Shown: positions 26,054-34,926 of the stretch, one piece after another
Layout: every line of letters starts with the position of its first letter
Position numbering within the stretch: position 1 is the stretch's first letter
Assembly (NCBI GenBank): GCA_964577845.1
Contig: CAZOAH010000001.1
Span: forward strand, 496,001 to 560,000
Reading direction: 5' to 3'
DNA from: M0103 sp964577845
GTDB lineage: Bacteria > Bacteroidota > Bacteroidia > Flavobacteriales_D > Crocinitomicaceae
Length of the DNA: 64,000 nt
The notes under the pieces: generated by a model
Told to the model about the DNA's origin: nothing
The model's input: only the letters and a program-made list of their open reading frames with translations
The model's database searches: none
Made by a program: the position numbers and the translations under genes

Positions 26054-26082
26054 GTTTTCGTTTAAGAATTATAATAAGGATA

Positions 26083-26090
26083 CAAAAATA
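26083..26090 (-). promoter_or_regulatory. TATTTTTG -7 box of ahcY
   Basis: Perfect TAnnTTTG on the minus strand, 29 bases before the start codon, downstream of the hemH terminator. No clean upstream TTG at the normal spacing. Confidence 0.4.
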
Positions 26091-26110
26091 CTAAAGAACT
26101 TTTTTATATG

Positions 26111-26147
26111 AAAAAAACGACAATCTTATTTACAATCAAAAAGATTG
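26111..26147 (-). terminator. Terminator after hemH
   Basis: On the minus strand CAATCTT (26147-26141) pairs with AAGATTG (26127-26121) across 13 bases; a run of seven T follows at 26117-26111. Confidence 0.7.
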
Positions 26148-26156
26148 TGTTTCGAA

Positions 26157-27176
26157 TCAAATTCGTTTTTGAATTAAATCGACTAAACAGTCAATAAAAG
26201 CAGGATGGTCATTTGAACTAGGTACCAATTGAACGCGTTCACCCCCACCCTTTTCAAATATTTCTTGATATTCTTCTCCAATTTCAACAATAGTTTCTAA
26301 ACAATCCGCAACGAATGCCGGACTAAAAACCAATAATTTTTTCGCGCCTTTGGAGGCCCATTCTTCAACAACTTTATCTGAAAAAGGCGTAAGCCATTTT
26401 TTATCTAATCTAGATTGGAAGCAAACAGTGTATTTATCTTCGGATAGTCCAAGTTTATTGGCTATTAACCTTGTGGTAGCATAGCTTGTAGCTTTATAGC
26501 AGAACTTATTTTTTTCATTAACCTCCGATTCACAAGGTTGATCAGAACACAAGTCTGTATCTTCATAAACTTTATCCACTTGTCTTTCGGGAAGTCCGTG
26601 GTATGAAAAGAGGATATGATCGTATTCATCGAAATTAAAAGCTTTAGCCCGATCAACAATTGAATCAATATAACCATCATGGCTCCAAAACTGACTTACA
26701 ATTTTAACTTCAGGAATAACCCACCATTTTCGAATAATATTCATTGCCTTTTCAATAGCCGAGCCCGATGAAGCACTTGCATATTGAGGAAATAATGGTA
26801 TAATAATAATTTGATCATAATTTTCTTTTTGCATTCTTCTAAGTACCATATCCATAGAGGGATTTTGGTAACGCATTGCCATTTCAATTTTTACCGAACT
26901 TGCATCGAAAGAATTTTGAACCAATTCGACTACTTTTTCTGTGTGAACTTTTAAAGGTGATTTACCTTTTCCATGTTGCCAAAGTTCTTTATAAACTTTA
27001 GCAGATTTTGGTGCCCGAAAAGGAACAATAATACCATTAACAAGTAATTTACGAGGCAACCAAGGTAAATCGATAACACGCGGATCATTCAAAAACTCAC
27101 TTAAATAGCGTCTTACATCGCTTGTTTTAGGACTATCTGGAGTTCCAAGTTGAATTAAAAGTACACCGGTTTTCAT
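26157..27176 (-). CDS. hemH: Ferrochelatase
   Basis: 339 residues. It inserts Fe2+ into the porphyrin at the end of haem synthesis. Seen: G-V-L-L-I-Q-L-G-T-P-D-S-P at the start, the active His193 in S-Y-H-G-L-P-E-R, and F-P-Q-Y-A-S-A-S-S-G. Three Cys at 210, 215 and 226 lie just after HGLP and might hold a metal cluster; this is a guess. I chose the ATG at 27176, which leaves 4 bases after the preceding stop; the ATG at 27200 overlaps that gene by 20 bases. Last gene of the exporter-binding protein-hemH unit. Confidence 0.95.
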   Translation of the reverse strand: MKTGVLLIQLGTPDSPKTSDVRRYLSEFLNDPRVIDLPWLPRKLLVNGIIVPFRAPKSAKVYKELWQHGKGKSPLKVHTEKVVELVQNSFDASSVKIEMAMRYQNPSMDMVLRRMQKENYDQIIIIPLFPQYASASSGSAIEKAMNIIRKWWVIPEVKIVSQFWSHDGYIDSIVDRAKAFNFDEYDHILFSYHGLPERQVDKVYEDTDLCSDQPCESEVNEKNKFCYKATSYATTRLIANKLGLSEDKYTVCFQSRLDKKWLTPFSDKVVEEWASKGAKKLLVFSPAFVADCLETIVEIGEEYQEIFEKGGGERVQLVPSSNDHPAFIDCLVDLIQKRI

Positions 27177-27180
27177 ATTT

Positions 27181-28059
27181 TCAGTTTTGTTTATTTTCAA
27201 TTTTATTCATAAAAAGTTTTTGACGCCAGTTATCCATCTGATCCACACTAATTAAACCCAATCTTAAAAGTGAATTAATTACACCACGAAATATTTCAGG
27301 ATTAAAATCTCCGAACGACCAGTGGGTATTTTGAAGCCATTCTACTACTCCATCAAGTTTAAGATTATAACGCCAAGCAACTATTTGAGCGGTATCATCA
27401 TTAGATTTTAATTCAGCAGATTTTATTTTAATAACTTTCAGCATTTCAAATAAAATGTCTTTATTTTTTTCCAGAACCTCTGTCCTCACAGCAACAACAA
27501 AACATGGCCAAGGGGTTGTAATTGTGTCAATACAACGACATTTTTCCAATTCGCAGAATGACTGGGTAGTATATTTTTCCCAAAGAAATCCTTGAGAAGC
27601 ATTATTTTTCAATGCCCAAAGTCCACCGTAAACATCGCCAACGACATTAAAATTAAGCTTAGAACTATCCCATTTCATTTGCTCTGCCAATAGATAAGTC
27701 ATTAAATGTGAACCTGAACCTTCGCGAGAAATTGCAAAGCATTGGTCTTTCAAATCATCAAGTGATTGAATAGCTGAATCAAATGGGACATGCACTCCCC
27801 AAATCAATGGTGATTCTACATACACGTCCAAAACTTTGGCTTGAAGTCCATTTAATATAGCTTTAGTAATCCCTTCAGTAAGGATAACGGCCACATCAAT
27901 TGAACCAGATTCCAGTCCTCGAATCATTTGCCCAGTACCTCCAGTCATGTCGCTCCAATGCAAATCGAGACCAATTTCCTTAAATCTTCCTTCTTCAATT
28001 GCTAGTCTCCAAGGAAGATTAAAATGTTCAGGCACCCCACCTATTTTAAGTCCAATCAT
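27181..28059 (-). CDS. Cytosolic protein with a periplasmic-binding-protein (type II) fold
   Basis: 292 residues, no signal peptide or lipobox. It reads as an SsuA/THI5-like solute-binding fold: G-G-V-P-E-H-F-N-L-P-W at the start, then A-I-E-E-G-R-F-K-E-I-G-L-D-L, G-G-T-G-Q-M-I-R-G-L, and the I-S-R-E-G-S-G-S-H hinge segment. Without a signal or its own permease it is unlikely to be a transport receptor; such folds also serve as enzymes (THI5) or sensors. It sits 6 bases after an ABC exporter gene and 4 bases before hemH. I would not call it MqnA/MqnD, as their motifs are not evident. Function unknown. Confidence 0.65.
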   Translation of the reverse strand: MIGLKIGGVPEHFNLPWRLAIEEGRFKEIGLDLHWSDMTGGTGQMIRGLESGSIDVAVILTEGITKAILNGLQAKVLDVYVESPLIWGVHVPFDSAIQSLDDLKDQCFAISREGSGSHLMTYLLAEQMKWDSSKLNFNVVGDVYGGLWALKNNASQGFLWEKYTTQSFCELEKCRCIDTITTPWPCFVVAVRTEVLEKNKDILFEMLKVIKIKSAELKSNDDTAQIVAWRYNLKLDGVVEWLQNTHWSFGDFNPEIFRGVINSLLRLGLISVDQMDNWRQKLFMNKIENKQN

Positions 28060-28065
28060 GTCAAT

Positions 28066-29835
28066 TTAATTTTCTTCTAACTTAAATTGCATTTCGAAAA
28101 GTCTTTTGTAAATACCATCTTCTCTTAGCAATTCCGAGTGACTTCCTGATTCAACAATTTGACCTTGATCAAGAACAACAATACAATCCGCGTTTTGGAT
28201 AGTTGAAAGGCGATGAGCAATGACTATGGAAGTTCTTCCTTTAGTAATTTCATCTGTTGCCTTTTGAATAAGTTGTTCCGATTCATTATCAACACTTGAT
28301 GTTGCTTCGTCTAAAATTAAAATTGACGGATTGTATACAGCAGCTCTTATAAAAGAAAGCAATTGTCTTTGACCAACTGATAAAACTCCACCTCTTTCGC
28401 CAACCTGATAATCATATCCATGAGGTAACTTTGAGATGAATTCATGGGCACCAATTTTTTTTGCTGCTGCAACAACTTCATCTCGAGTAATGTTAGGATC
28501 TCCAAGTGTAATGTTATTGTGAATAGAGTCAGAGAAAAGAAAAACGTCTTGAAGTACAATTGCAATATTGTTTCTTAAATGGATCAAATCAATGGATTTC
28601 AAATTGACTTCTCCAATAAAAATATCACCTTTCTGATATTCATAAAAACGGCCTAAAAGATTTACAATTGTTGATTTACCTGCGCCTGTAGCTCCAACAA
28701 AAGCGATTGTTTTTCCTTTTTGAATTGTCAAACTGATATTTTTCAAAACCCAGTCACTATCTTTATAGGCAAAGTATATGTTCTTAAATTCTATATTTTC
28801 GTCAAACCCGCAGCTGGTGTTTTTACCATCGTCTTGAACGTGCTCTTCCAAATCCAATATTTCAAAAACCCGCTCAGCCCGAATGGTACCTCTTTGAAGA
28901 ATGTTGAATTTATCCGCCAATTGTCTTATGGGTCTGAATAGCATATTAACATATAAGGTGAAAGAGATAATCTCACCATACATTGATTTTATTTCTACAG
29001 CGGATTTACCAGTACTTTTCAAAGCCCCATAAACTAAAAGTAGCGCAATGGACAGAGAACTTAAAAGCTCAACTACCGGAAAAAAGATAGAGTTTGCCCA
29101 AACAGCGTTAATATGAGCTTGCCTATGTCCTTTATTTATGGTTTGAAAATTATCAAACTCCTTTTCTTGCCTATTAAACAATTGCAGGATTGACATTCCA
29201 GTTAATCTTTCCTGAACAAATGTATTTAACTTATTCACTTGAAGACGCTCCAATTGAAATGAATCGCGCATAGCTCTTGCAAAAATACGCGTTGCAAAAA
29301 CCAACAAAGGTATTGGCAAAATGGTCATTAAAGCCAATTCCCAATTCATCCAAAACATGACGCATGTGATAACTATCAAAGCGAGTAAATCGCCGAAAAC
29401 ATCCATTAAACCAGACGAAAAAACATCTGTAATGGCTTCTAAATCGGAAACAAGTCTAGTTACTAAAGTACCCACAGGAGATTTATCGAAATAACTTGTT
29501 TTAAAACGAATCAGATGGCCAAAAAGTCTTTCCCGAAGATCACGAATTACAGATTGCGCGAGTAAATTGGAAAAATAAGTATTTAAAAATTGAAAAAAAG
29601 CTTCAATTGCAAGCATTATGGCAATAATTGAAAACCAAAAAAGTAACATTTCACCATTTTGATCCTTTACAATATAGCTATCAACCATTTTTCCGATTAA
29701 AAAAGGTCTTGAAGGGCTCAATAAGGCAAGCGTAAATGTGCAAAAAATTGCTAAAAGAAAGAAACGTCTGTAAGGCTTTGTGAAAGCAATCAACCTCCAG
29801 AACACACTTAAATTTATACTTGCTTTTTCTGACAT
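28066..29835 (-). CDS. ABC transporter, fused permease and ATPase (MsbA-like exporter)
   Basis: 589 residues. About six membrane helices in the first 320 residues, then an ATPase with Walker A G-A-T-G-A-G-K-S-T, signature L-S-V-G-Q-R-Q, Walker B I-L-I-L-D-E-A-T-S-S-V-D and the His switch I-A-H-R-L-S-T. It is a half-size type IV exporter working as a dimer; lipids, peptides or drugs are all possible substrates. First gene of the unit with the binding-fold protein and hemH. A TAACTTTG box ends 6 bases before its ATG. Confidence 0.92.
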   Translation of the reverse strand: MSEKASINLSVFWRLIAFTKPYRRFFLLAIFCTFTLALLSPSRPFLIGKMVDSYIVKDQNGEMLLFWFSIIAIMLAIEAFFQFLNTYFSNLLAQSVIRDLRERLFGHLIRFKTSYFDKSPVGTLVTRLVSDLEAITDVFSSGLMDVFGDLLALIVITCVMFWMNWELALMTILPIPLLVFATRIFARAMRDSFQLERLQVNKLNTFVQERLTGMSILQLFNRQEKEFDNFQTINKGHRQAHINAVWANSIFFPVVELLSSLSIALLLVYGALKSTGKSAVEIKSMYGEIISFTLYVNMLFRPIRQLADKFNILQRGTIRAERVFEILDLEEHVQDDGKNTSCGFDENIEFKNIYFAYKDSDWVLKNISLTIQKGKTIAFVGATGAGKSTIVNLLGRFYEYQKGDIFIGEVNLKSIDLIHLRNNIAIVLQDVFLFSDSIHNNITLGDPNITRDEVVAAAKKIGAHEFISKLPHGYDYQVGERGGVLSVGQRQLLSFIRAAVYNPSILILDEATSSVDNESEQLIQKATDEITKGRTSIVIAHRLSTIQNADCIVVLDQGQIVESGSHSELLREDGIYKRLFEMQFKLEEN

Positions 29836-29841
29836 CTAAGG

Positions 29842-29849
29842 CAAAGTTA
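29842..29849 (-). promoter_or_regulatory. TAACTTTG -7 box close to the ABC exporter start
   Basis: Perfect TAnnTTTG on the minus strand; only 6 bases separate it from the ATG at 29835, so the leader would be about 0-2 bases. Confidence 0.45.
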
Positions 29850-29958
29850 CCCAAAAAAAGATCAGCGAAAAATACTCATCGAAATTCTCTTACATTTAAG
29901 ACAAATTATGATTCTGAATGTTTAAAATTCAATTACTTTTACAATTCATCTTTATAAA

Positions 29959-30606
29959 ATGGTTCATAATTTATCATTAACACATTCGGTATTCTCTAAT
30001 TTTCTTGCTGAAATAAGAGATCAAGAAATTCAAAAAGACGCTATGCGTTTTAGACGAAATATGGAACGTATTTCAGAAGTTTTGGGTTATGAATTATCAA
30101 AAAAACTTGACTACAAACAAGAATTTGTTACTACACCTTTGGGTGAAGCTGAGGTATTCAAGTTAACCCAACAGCCTGTACTTGCGACTATATTGCGTGC
30201 GGGATTGAGTATGCATCAAGGACTTCTAAATTATTTCGATTCAGCGGAAAGTGCATTCATTTCTGCTTATAGAAAACATTCTACTGCTGAAGAATTTGAA
30301 ATTCAAGTTGAATATTTAGCGTCTCCAAAAATAGATGGAAAAACGCTAATCATTAGTGATCCAATGCTGGCAACAGGCAGTTCCATGGTCATGGTTTATA
30401 AAGCGCTGATGCAACAAGGAAAGCCTGTAAGAACAATAATTGTTGCTGCTATTGCTACTGTTGATGCAATAGAATTTGTTAAACGTCATTTACCTGAAAA
30501 CACTGAAATTTGGGTAGGTGCTATTGATAAAGAACTGACTGCTCAATCGTATATCGTTCCTGGTTTAGGGGATGCAGGGGATTTAGCTTTTGGGGAAAAA
30601 TGTTAG
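29959..30606 (+). CDS. upp: Uracil phosphoribosyltransferase
   Basis: 215 residues. It makes UMP from uracil and PRPP (pyrimidine salvage). Seen: the conserved A-T-I-L-R-A-G-L-S-M loop and the PRPP site I-I-S-D-P-M-L-A-T-G-S-S, plus the C-terminal P-G-L-G-D-A-G-D-L-A-F-G uracil site. First of three tightly packed plus-strand genes (10 bases to the next). Confidence 0.96.
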   Translation: MVHNLSLTHSVFSNFLAEIRDQEIQKDAMRFRRNMERISEVLGYELSKKLDYKQEFVTTPLGEAEVFKLTQQPVLATILRAGLSMHQGLLNYFDSAESAFISAYRKHSTAEEFEIQVEYLASPKIDGKTLIISDPMLATGSSMVMVYKALMQQGKPVRTIIVAAIATVDAIEFVKRHLPENTEIWVGAIDKELTAQSYIVPGLGDAGDLAFGEKC

Positions 30607-30616
30607 TTTTTAAACA

Positions 30617-31078
30617 ATGAACTGGGGTGTAATAATTAGTGTATTTTTCCTTTCAACGGTTAAATTTATGTTTGCGCCTTTTACCGGTTATGGATTAGGA
30701 CTAAATTTTTGGGAGGCATATGTAAGCTCGGTTGCAGGAGGTACTTTTGGAGCAGCTTTTTTCTATTATGCAAGTGAAATAATTATTAAAATTTCTCACA
30801 AGAAAAGGATTCAAAAAGAAATTTCTTACCAAGAAAAAGGTTTGGTATTTCCGAAGAAAAAAAAATTTACAAAAACCAACAGATTTATTATTCGTTTAAA
30901 AAGACGATTAGGAATATATGGTATATGTTTTTGGGCTCCATTTTTTCTTTCGGTTCCAATTGGCAGCATTGTAGCAGCAAAATTTTATGGAAAACTTAGC
31001 AGGACTTTTCCTCTAATTTTTTTCGGAATGTGTTTAAACGCTTTGATAACCTGTTCTTTAGCATATCACTTATTTTAA
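30617..31078 (+). CDS. Small integral membrane protein of unknown function
   Basis: 153 residues with about four hydrophobic segments (2-20, 35-55, 100-125, 130-150) and a basic cytoplasmic loop (S-H-K-K-R-I-Q-K, P-K-K-K-K-F-T-K). The segment G-I-C-F-W-A-P-F-F-L-S-V-P-I-G-S resembles the Pro/Gly re-entrant region of DedA or small multidrug-export families, but this is weak. Cotranscribed with upp and the HAD gene: the HAD start codon follows its stop directly. Confidence 0.6.
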   Translation: MNWGVIISVFFLSTVKFMFAPFTGYGLGLNFWEAYVSSVAGGTFGAAFFYYASEIIIKISHKKRIQKEISYQEKGLVFPKKKKFTKTNRFIIRLKRRLGIYGICFWAPFFLSVPIGSIVAAKFYGKLSRTFPLIFFGMCLNALITCSLAYHLF

Positions 31079-31789
31079 TTGAAAGACAAACATCTATTTT
31101 TTGACCTTGATCGTACGCTTTGGGATTTTGACAAAAACTCAAAAGCTGCCTTACAACAATTGTTTACCGAGCTGGAATTGCATCAAAAAATCTCCACTTT
31201 TGAAATTTTCCATGAAACCTACGTAGAAAATAATAATAGATTGTGGAAAGCATACGGTGAGGGTCGCATTCAAAAAAACCATCTGAGGTACGAAAGATTT
31301 AGAAGTACCTTATTTGCGTTTGAGATACATGATGAAACGATAGTTCACCAAATTAGTGATGGTTACGTAGACTTATCACCAAAATTAACGCATTTATTTC
31401 CAAAAACATTGGAAACATTGGATGAATTAAAGCAGTCTAATTATAACATGCATATTATTACAAATGGGTTTAAGGAAGTTCAATACACCAAACTTCATCA
31501 TGCACAACTTGCTCCATATTTTGACGTAATTGTATGTTCAGAGGAAGTTGGTAAAAATAAACCATCGATAGAAATATATAAATATGCAATGCAACTTGCT
31601 GGTGCAAAAGCAGAAAATTCAGTTATGATAGGCGACGATTTCGAAGTTGATGTAATTGGAGCTTTGAATGCAGGGATGTGTGCAATTCACTTTTATCCAG
31701 AAGTTTCCATTTCCAAAAAGGATGATACTACGATAAGTTGTATTTCAGAACTTCCAAACTTGCTACATAGTCTCTTTAGCGTTTTTTAA
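31079..31789 (+). CDS. HAD-family nucleotidase, YjjG-like
   Basis: 236 residues. HAD motif I is F-D-L-D-R-T at 8-13 followed by L-W-D-F-D, as in YjjG; motif II is I-I-T-N-G; motif III/IV are K-P-S and G-D-D-F-E-V-D. YjjG removes phosphate from unusual pyrimidine nucleotides, which fits its place behind upp. The start is TTG, directly after the previous stop TAA; no ATG is near. Its stop shares the palindrome TTAA with the stop of the convergent GT-C gene. Confidence 0.85.
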   Translation: MKDKHLFFDLDRTLWDFDKNSKAALQQLFTELELHQKISTFEIFHETYVENNNRLWKAYGEGRIQKNHLRYERFRSTLFAFEIHDETIVHQISDGYVDLSPKLTHLFPKTLETLDELKQSNYNMHIITNGFKEVQYTKLHHAQLAPYFDVIVCSEEVGKNKPSIEIYKYAMQLAGAKAENSVMIGDDFEVDVIGALNAGMCAIHFYPEVSISKKDDTTISCISELPNLLHSLFSVF

Positions 31790-33618
31790 TGTGTTTCTGA
31801 CTTCCTTTTTACAACTTCAACTATAATGTCATTAATGCTAATCTGAATCATTTTTGGGTTCCAGATATAAATCTTTAACTCATCTGTTTCATCTAAATCT
31901 TCCGGCAAATTGAATGCATTGATAAGAGATGAAGTATCATTTTCTGATTTAAATATATTTTGATCATAGGCAACATAAAGAACGGGGTCTGTTCCTTTTT
32001 TTAAAATTTGGCCTTGCCTTTCAATTGTTGCTACTAAAAACACTGATGGATTATTTTCGGTAATTAATTGGGTTGATAATTTCAAATAGGCACCTGAACT
32101 CAACCATGATTTCGCTTGAGAGATAGGAAATCGGGCCTCAGCCATAAATTCATTATTACTTGCTGAGATCCTTTTATTAATATTCGCAACTTTCTTTTTT
32201 TCGTAAAGCGTTTGTCCAGATTTAGCAAAAAGAAAATATTCACTATTGCCATATTTTTCTGATTCACGAATAATTGGGTATTTCCTTTGAATAATCTCCA
32301 AAAACATTGGCGTGTGGTATTTATTATTCACACTGTAAATAAAGAAAGGCGTTTTAGCGTTTGTTACACGACTCGCAAGTTTGTTTATTGCATCTTGTTT
32401 GTCCCAATCTATAATCGATTCTTTAACATCTTGATTTAAATAATAATTCAAATATTTTACATTATTGTAATTGGAGGCAAAACTGATATTCTCAAAACCA
32501 TATTTATCGACAGCATTGTTGATTTCATATCCAACTTCTTTGAAAACACCAAAATGATGAGGTCCCAGAATGTCATTTCGAAAAATTGAATCCACAGTTG
32601 GAAAAATCAAGAAAACAATACAAGAAAGATTAACCAATTTCCCTTTTTCAGAAAAAAAACTAAAAATGCCTGTAAACAGAAAAGGTAAAATAAAAAGCAT
32701 GGCAATGTCGCGAAGAATTGGTGTATAAGTAAGTGAAATAATAAAAGCAACAAAGAATGTTATTACAGGAAAAGTCAAAATAAAAATCTGTTCTCGCGTG
32801 ATTCGTTTTGAATGATTAAATGCTACATTCAAAATTACCAAACTCAATATTAGTGCTACGAGCCACCATGAATTGTTAAAAAACAGATAGAGAAAATCGA
32901 TAGCCCAATTAAATGTAGGTTTGGCCAACCATTGTAGTCCACCTATTGCCATTTGATGTAAGGTTATACTTAAATGAGGCAAGAAAAGAATAGCCGCAAT
33001 TAAACCGGAAATTAAAAGCTGCTTTGAATTTCTTAATTCGAGATAAAAAATCCCGGTAAAACCTAAAATCAATGCCGCCAAAAAAGCGAAATAATGGCTG
33101 TACATTGCTCCTGCCAGACCAAATGCAATGTATACGATATACTTCCAATTGATATGTTCACTTTTTTTGATCTTCAATATCCCATAAAAAGCGATTAGAA
33201 GGAAAAATACACCAGAATTATAAGGCCTTGAAAATGTTGTGTTGATAATTGTGAACGTCAAACCGACATACAGTGCCACCAGCAATAACGCTGACATTTT
33301 TGTGTAAAATTGAGATCCGATTTTGTATATTATGAACATACTGAGTACATAAAAAATCAATGAAATGGATCTCAAAGAAAATTCAGTATCGCCAAAAACA
33401 TGAACCCAAAACCACAATAAGACCTGGTAAAACGCAGGATGCATATCTCCGATTTTAACTCCAGAATTAATTAAATCAGGAAAATTGTTGTATTTCGTTC
33501 TAAGCCAAGCACTCAATTCATCATTTGACAAACCGTGGTGTTCTATAAAAATCAATCGTACAATCAACCCAATGCATACAAGAAAAAATAAGATGTATTT
33601 TGAGCGATCTAGTGTCAT
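31786..33618 (-). CDS. GT-C fold membrane glycosyltransferase (ArnT/PMT-like)
   Basis: 610 residues. About eleven membrane helices in the first 360 residues and a soluble C-terminal domain. The first periplasmic loop has S-N-D-E-L (Asp33-Glu34), the acidic pair of GT39/GT83 enzymes, then D-M-H-P-A-F-Y-Q-V-L-L-W and a T-F-S-R-P-Y-N segment. Such enzymes move sugars from polyprenyl phosphate to lipids or proteins on the outer face of the inner membrane. Acceptor unknown. It is the last gene behind an OsmC protein and rlmB with 3- and 6-base gaps. Confidence 0.75.
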   Translation of the reverse strand: MTLDRSKYILFFLVCIGLIVRLIFIEHHGLSNDELSAWLRTKYNNFPDLINSGVKIGDMHPAFYQVLLWFWVHVFGDTEFSLRSISLIFYVLSMFIIYKIGSQFYTKMSALLLVALYVGLTFTIINTTFSRPYNSGVFFLLIAFYGILKIKKSEHINWKYIVYIAFGLAGAMYSHYFAFLAALILGFTGIFYLELRNSKQLLISGLIAAILFLPHLSITLHQMAIGGLQWLAKPTFNWAIDFLYLFFNNSWWLVALILSLVILNVAFNHSKRITREQIFILTFPVITFFVAFIISLTYTPILRDIAMLFILPFLFTGIFSFFSEKGKLVNLSCIVFLIFPTVDSIFRNDILGPHHFGVFKEVGYEINNAVDKYGFENISFASNYNNVKYLNYYLNQDVKESIIDWDKQDAINKLASRVTNAKTPFFIYSVNNKYHTPMFLEIIQRKYPIIRESEKYGNSEYFLFAKSGQTLYEKKKVANINKRISASNNEFMAEARFPISQAKSWLSSGAYLKLSTQLITENNPSVFLVATIERQGQILKKGTDPVLYVAYDQNIFKSENDTSSLINAFNLPEDLDETDELKIYIWNPKMIQISINDIIVEVVKRKSETH

Positions 33619-33621
33619 TTG

Positions 33622-34383
33622 TTAACCCAATTCTTGTCGGTTTTTTTCGTAAAGCACCATTCCTGATGCGACACTTACGTTAAGTGATCCAATCTCACCT
33701 TTCATTGGAATTCGAGCTGATATATCTGCCAGATTAATAATATCTTGAGTGATTCCATTTTCTTCAGATCCCATTACAATAGCAACCGATCCTCTTAAAT
33801 TCACTTCATTTAATGGAATTTTCGATTTTTCTGTACAAGCAATGATTCTCATTCCACTTTGTTGCATATAAAAAAGTGCATTTTTAATATTATCCGTTCG
33901 GCAAACTTTTATCCGATTCAAAGCGCCTGCACTTGTTTTAATTGCATCAGCATTTACCATTGCATTTCCTGAAGCGCCAACAAGTAATGCATCTACACCC
34001 ATACATTCCGCAGTTCTTGCAACAGCACCAAAATTTCTTACATCAGTAATTCTGTCCAAAACCAAAATTGAAATTTTTTCTTCCTTTTCCATTTTGTGGT
34101 CTACGAAGGATTCAATATCTAAATATTCAATTGGTGAAATAAATGCCACAACACCTTGATGATTTCCTGTTGTTAACGCATCAAGTTTTTGGATTGGGAC
34201 AAACTGCAGAGGATAATGCTTTCCCTTTAAAGTCTCCTTAAGTTCCATAAACAAATCCTTATTCATTCCTTTGAGAATGAGAATTTTATTAATATCTCTT
34301 TCAGCCTTTATTGCCTCAATTACTGCCCTAACGCCATAAATAATATCAGTTCTTTCTTTTGATTTTCTATATTCTTTATTCAT
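33622..34383 (-). CDS. rlmB: 23S rRNA 2'-O-ribose methyltransferase RlmB (TrmH/SpoU family)
   Basis: 253 residues. N-terminal substrate-binding domain (D-I-I-Y-G-V-R-A-V-I-E-A-I) and a SPOUT domain with V-L-D-R-I-T-D-V-R-N-F-G-A-V-A-R, the knot segment I-V-M-G-S-E-E-N-G-I and S-L-N-V-S-V-A-S-G. RlmB methylates G2251 of 23S rRNA; close TrmH relatives differ in target, so the exact site is inferred. Between osmC and the GT-C gene on one transcript. Confidence 0.88.
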   Translation of the reverse strand: MNKEYRKSKERTDIIYGVRAVIEAIKAERDINKILILKGMNKDLFMELKETLKGKHYPLQFVPIQKLDALTTGNHQGVVAFISPIEYLDIESFVDHKMEKEEKISILVLDRITDVRNFGAVARTAECMGVDALLVGASGNAMVNADAIKTSAGALNRIKVCRTDNIKNALFYMQQSGMRIIACTEKSKIPLNEVNLRGSVAIVMGSEENGITQDIINLADISARIPMKGEIGSLNVSVASGMVLYEKNRQELG

Positions 34384-34389
34384 TTACTC

Positions 34390-34797
34390 TCAATCTGTTA
34401 AGTATGTAATATTTGTTTTGATTTCAGGATTTATAGACATTGCAACTGGACATGTTTCACCAGCCCGAATAACTTTTTTTAATGTTATATCATCCCAATT
34501 ATTTCCGCGTAAATCCATTTCGATATGAATTTCACCAATGCGTCTAGGATTCGAATACATAACTTTATTGACTTTTGCGTTGCAATTATTGATTGTAATT
34601 TGGTTTTCCTGACAATAAATACCAATAATTGTAGTCATACATGCGGCATAACTCGTAACAAAAAGATCAGTAGGTGAAAAAGCACTTCCTTTACCTTTAT
34701 TATCAACTGGAGCGTCGGTATAAATTGTAGTTTCGGAAGAATTGTGTAAACAAACTGTACGTAAACCCCCAAGATATTCTGTAGATGCAGTTGTCAT
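34390..34797 (-). CDS. OsmC family hydroperoxide reductase
   Basis: 135 residues. The two reactive cysteines are in Y-A-A-C-M-T-T and G-E-T-C-P-V-A-M-S; the start of the domain has S-P-T-D-L-F. OsmC-type proteins reduce organic peroxides. Head of the osmC-rlmB-GT-C unit; a TAACTTTG box lies at 34844-34837, about 40 bases upstream. Confidence 0.9.
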   Translation of the reverse strand: MTTASTEYLGGLRTVCLHNSSETTIYTDAPVDNKGKGSAFSPTDLFVTSYAACMTTIIGIYCQENQITINNCNAKVNKVMYSNPRRIGEIHIEMDLRGNNWDDITLKKVIRAGETCPVAMSINPEIKTNITYLTD

Positions 34798-34926
34798 GTT
34801 TTGATTAAACTTTTAATTTTATACCGGATTTATTTGCAAAGTTAGACTTTTAATTAAAGCTTGAAAATTTAAAAACAAACGCATCTAAAAACTTGTTATT
34901 GAACAGTTGTAATTTTTACAAAATCG

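Noticed and set aside
26054..26110. Possible SAH/SAM riboswitch before ahcY
   Set aside because: The leader after the -7 box is about 25-30 bases, too short for any known class, and shows no conserved core.
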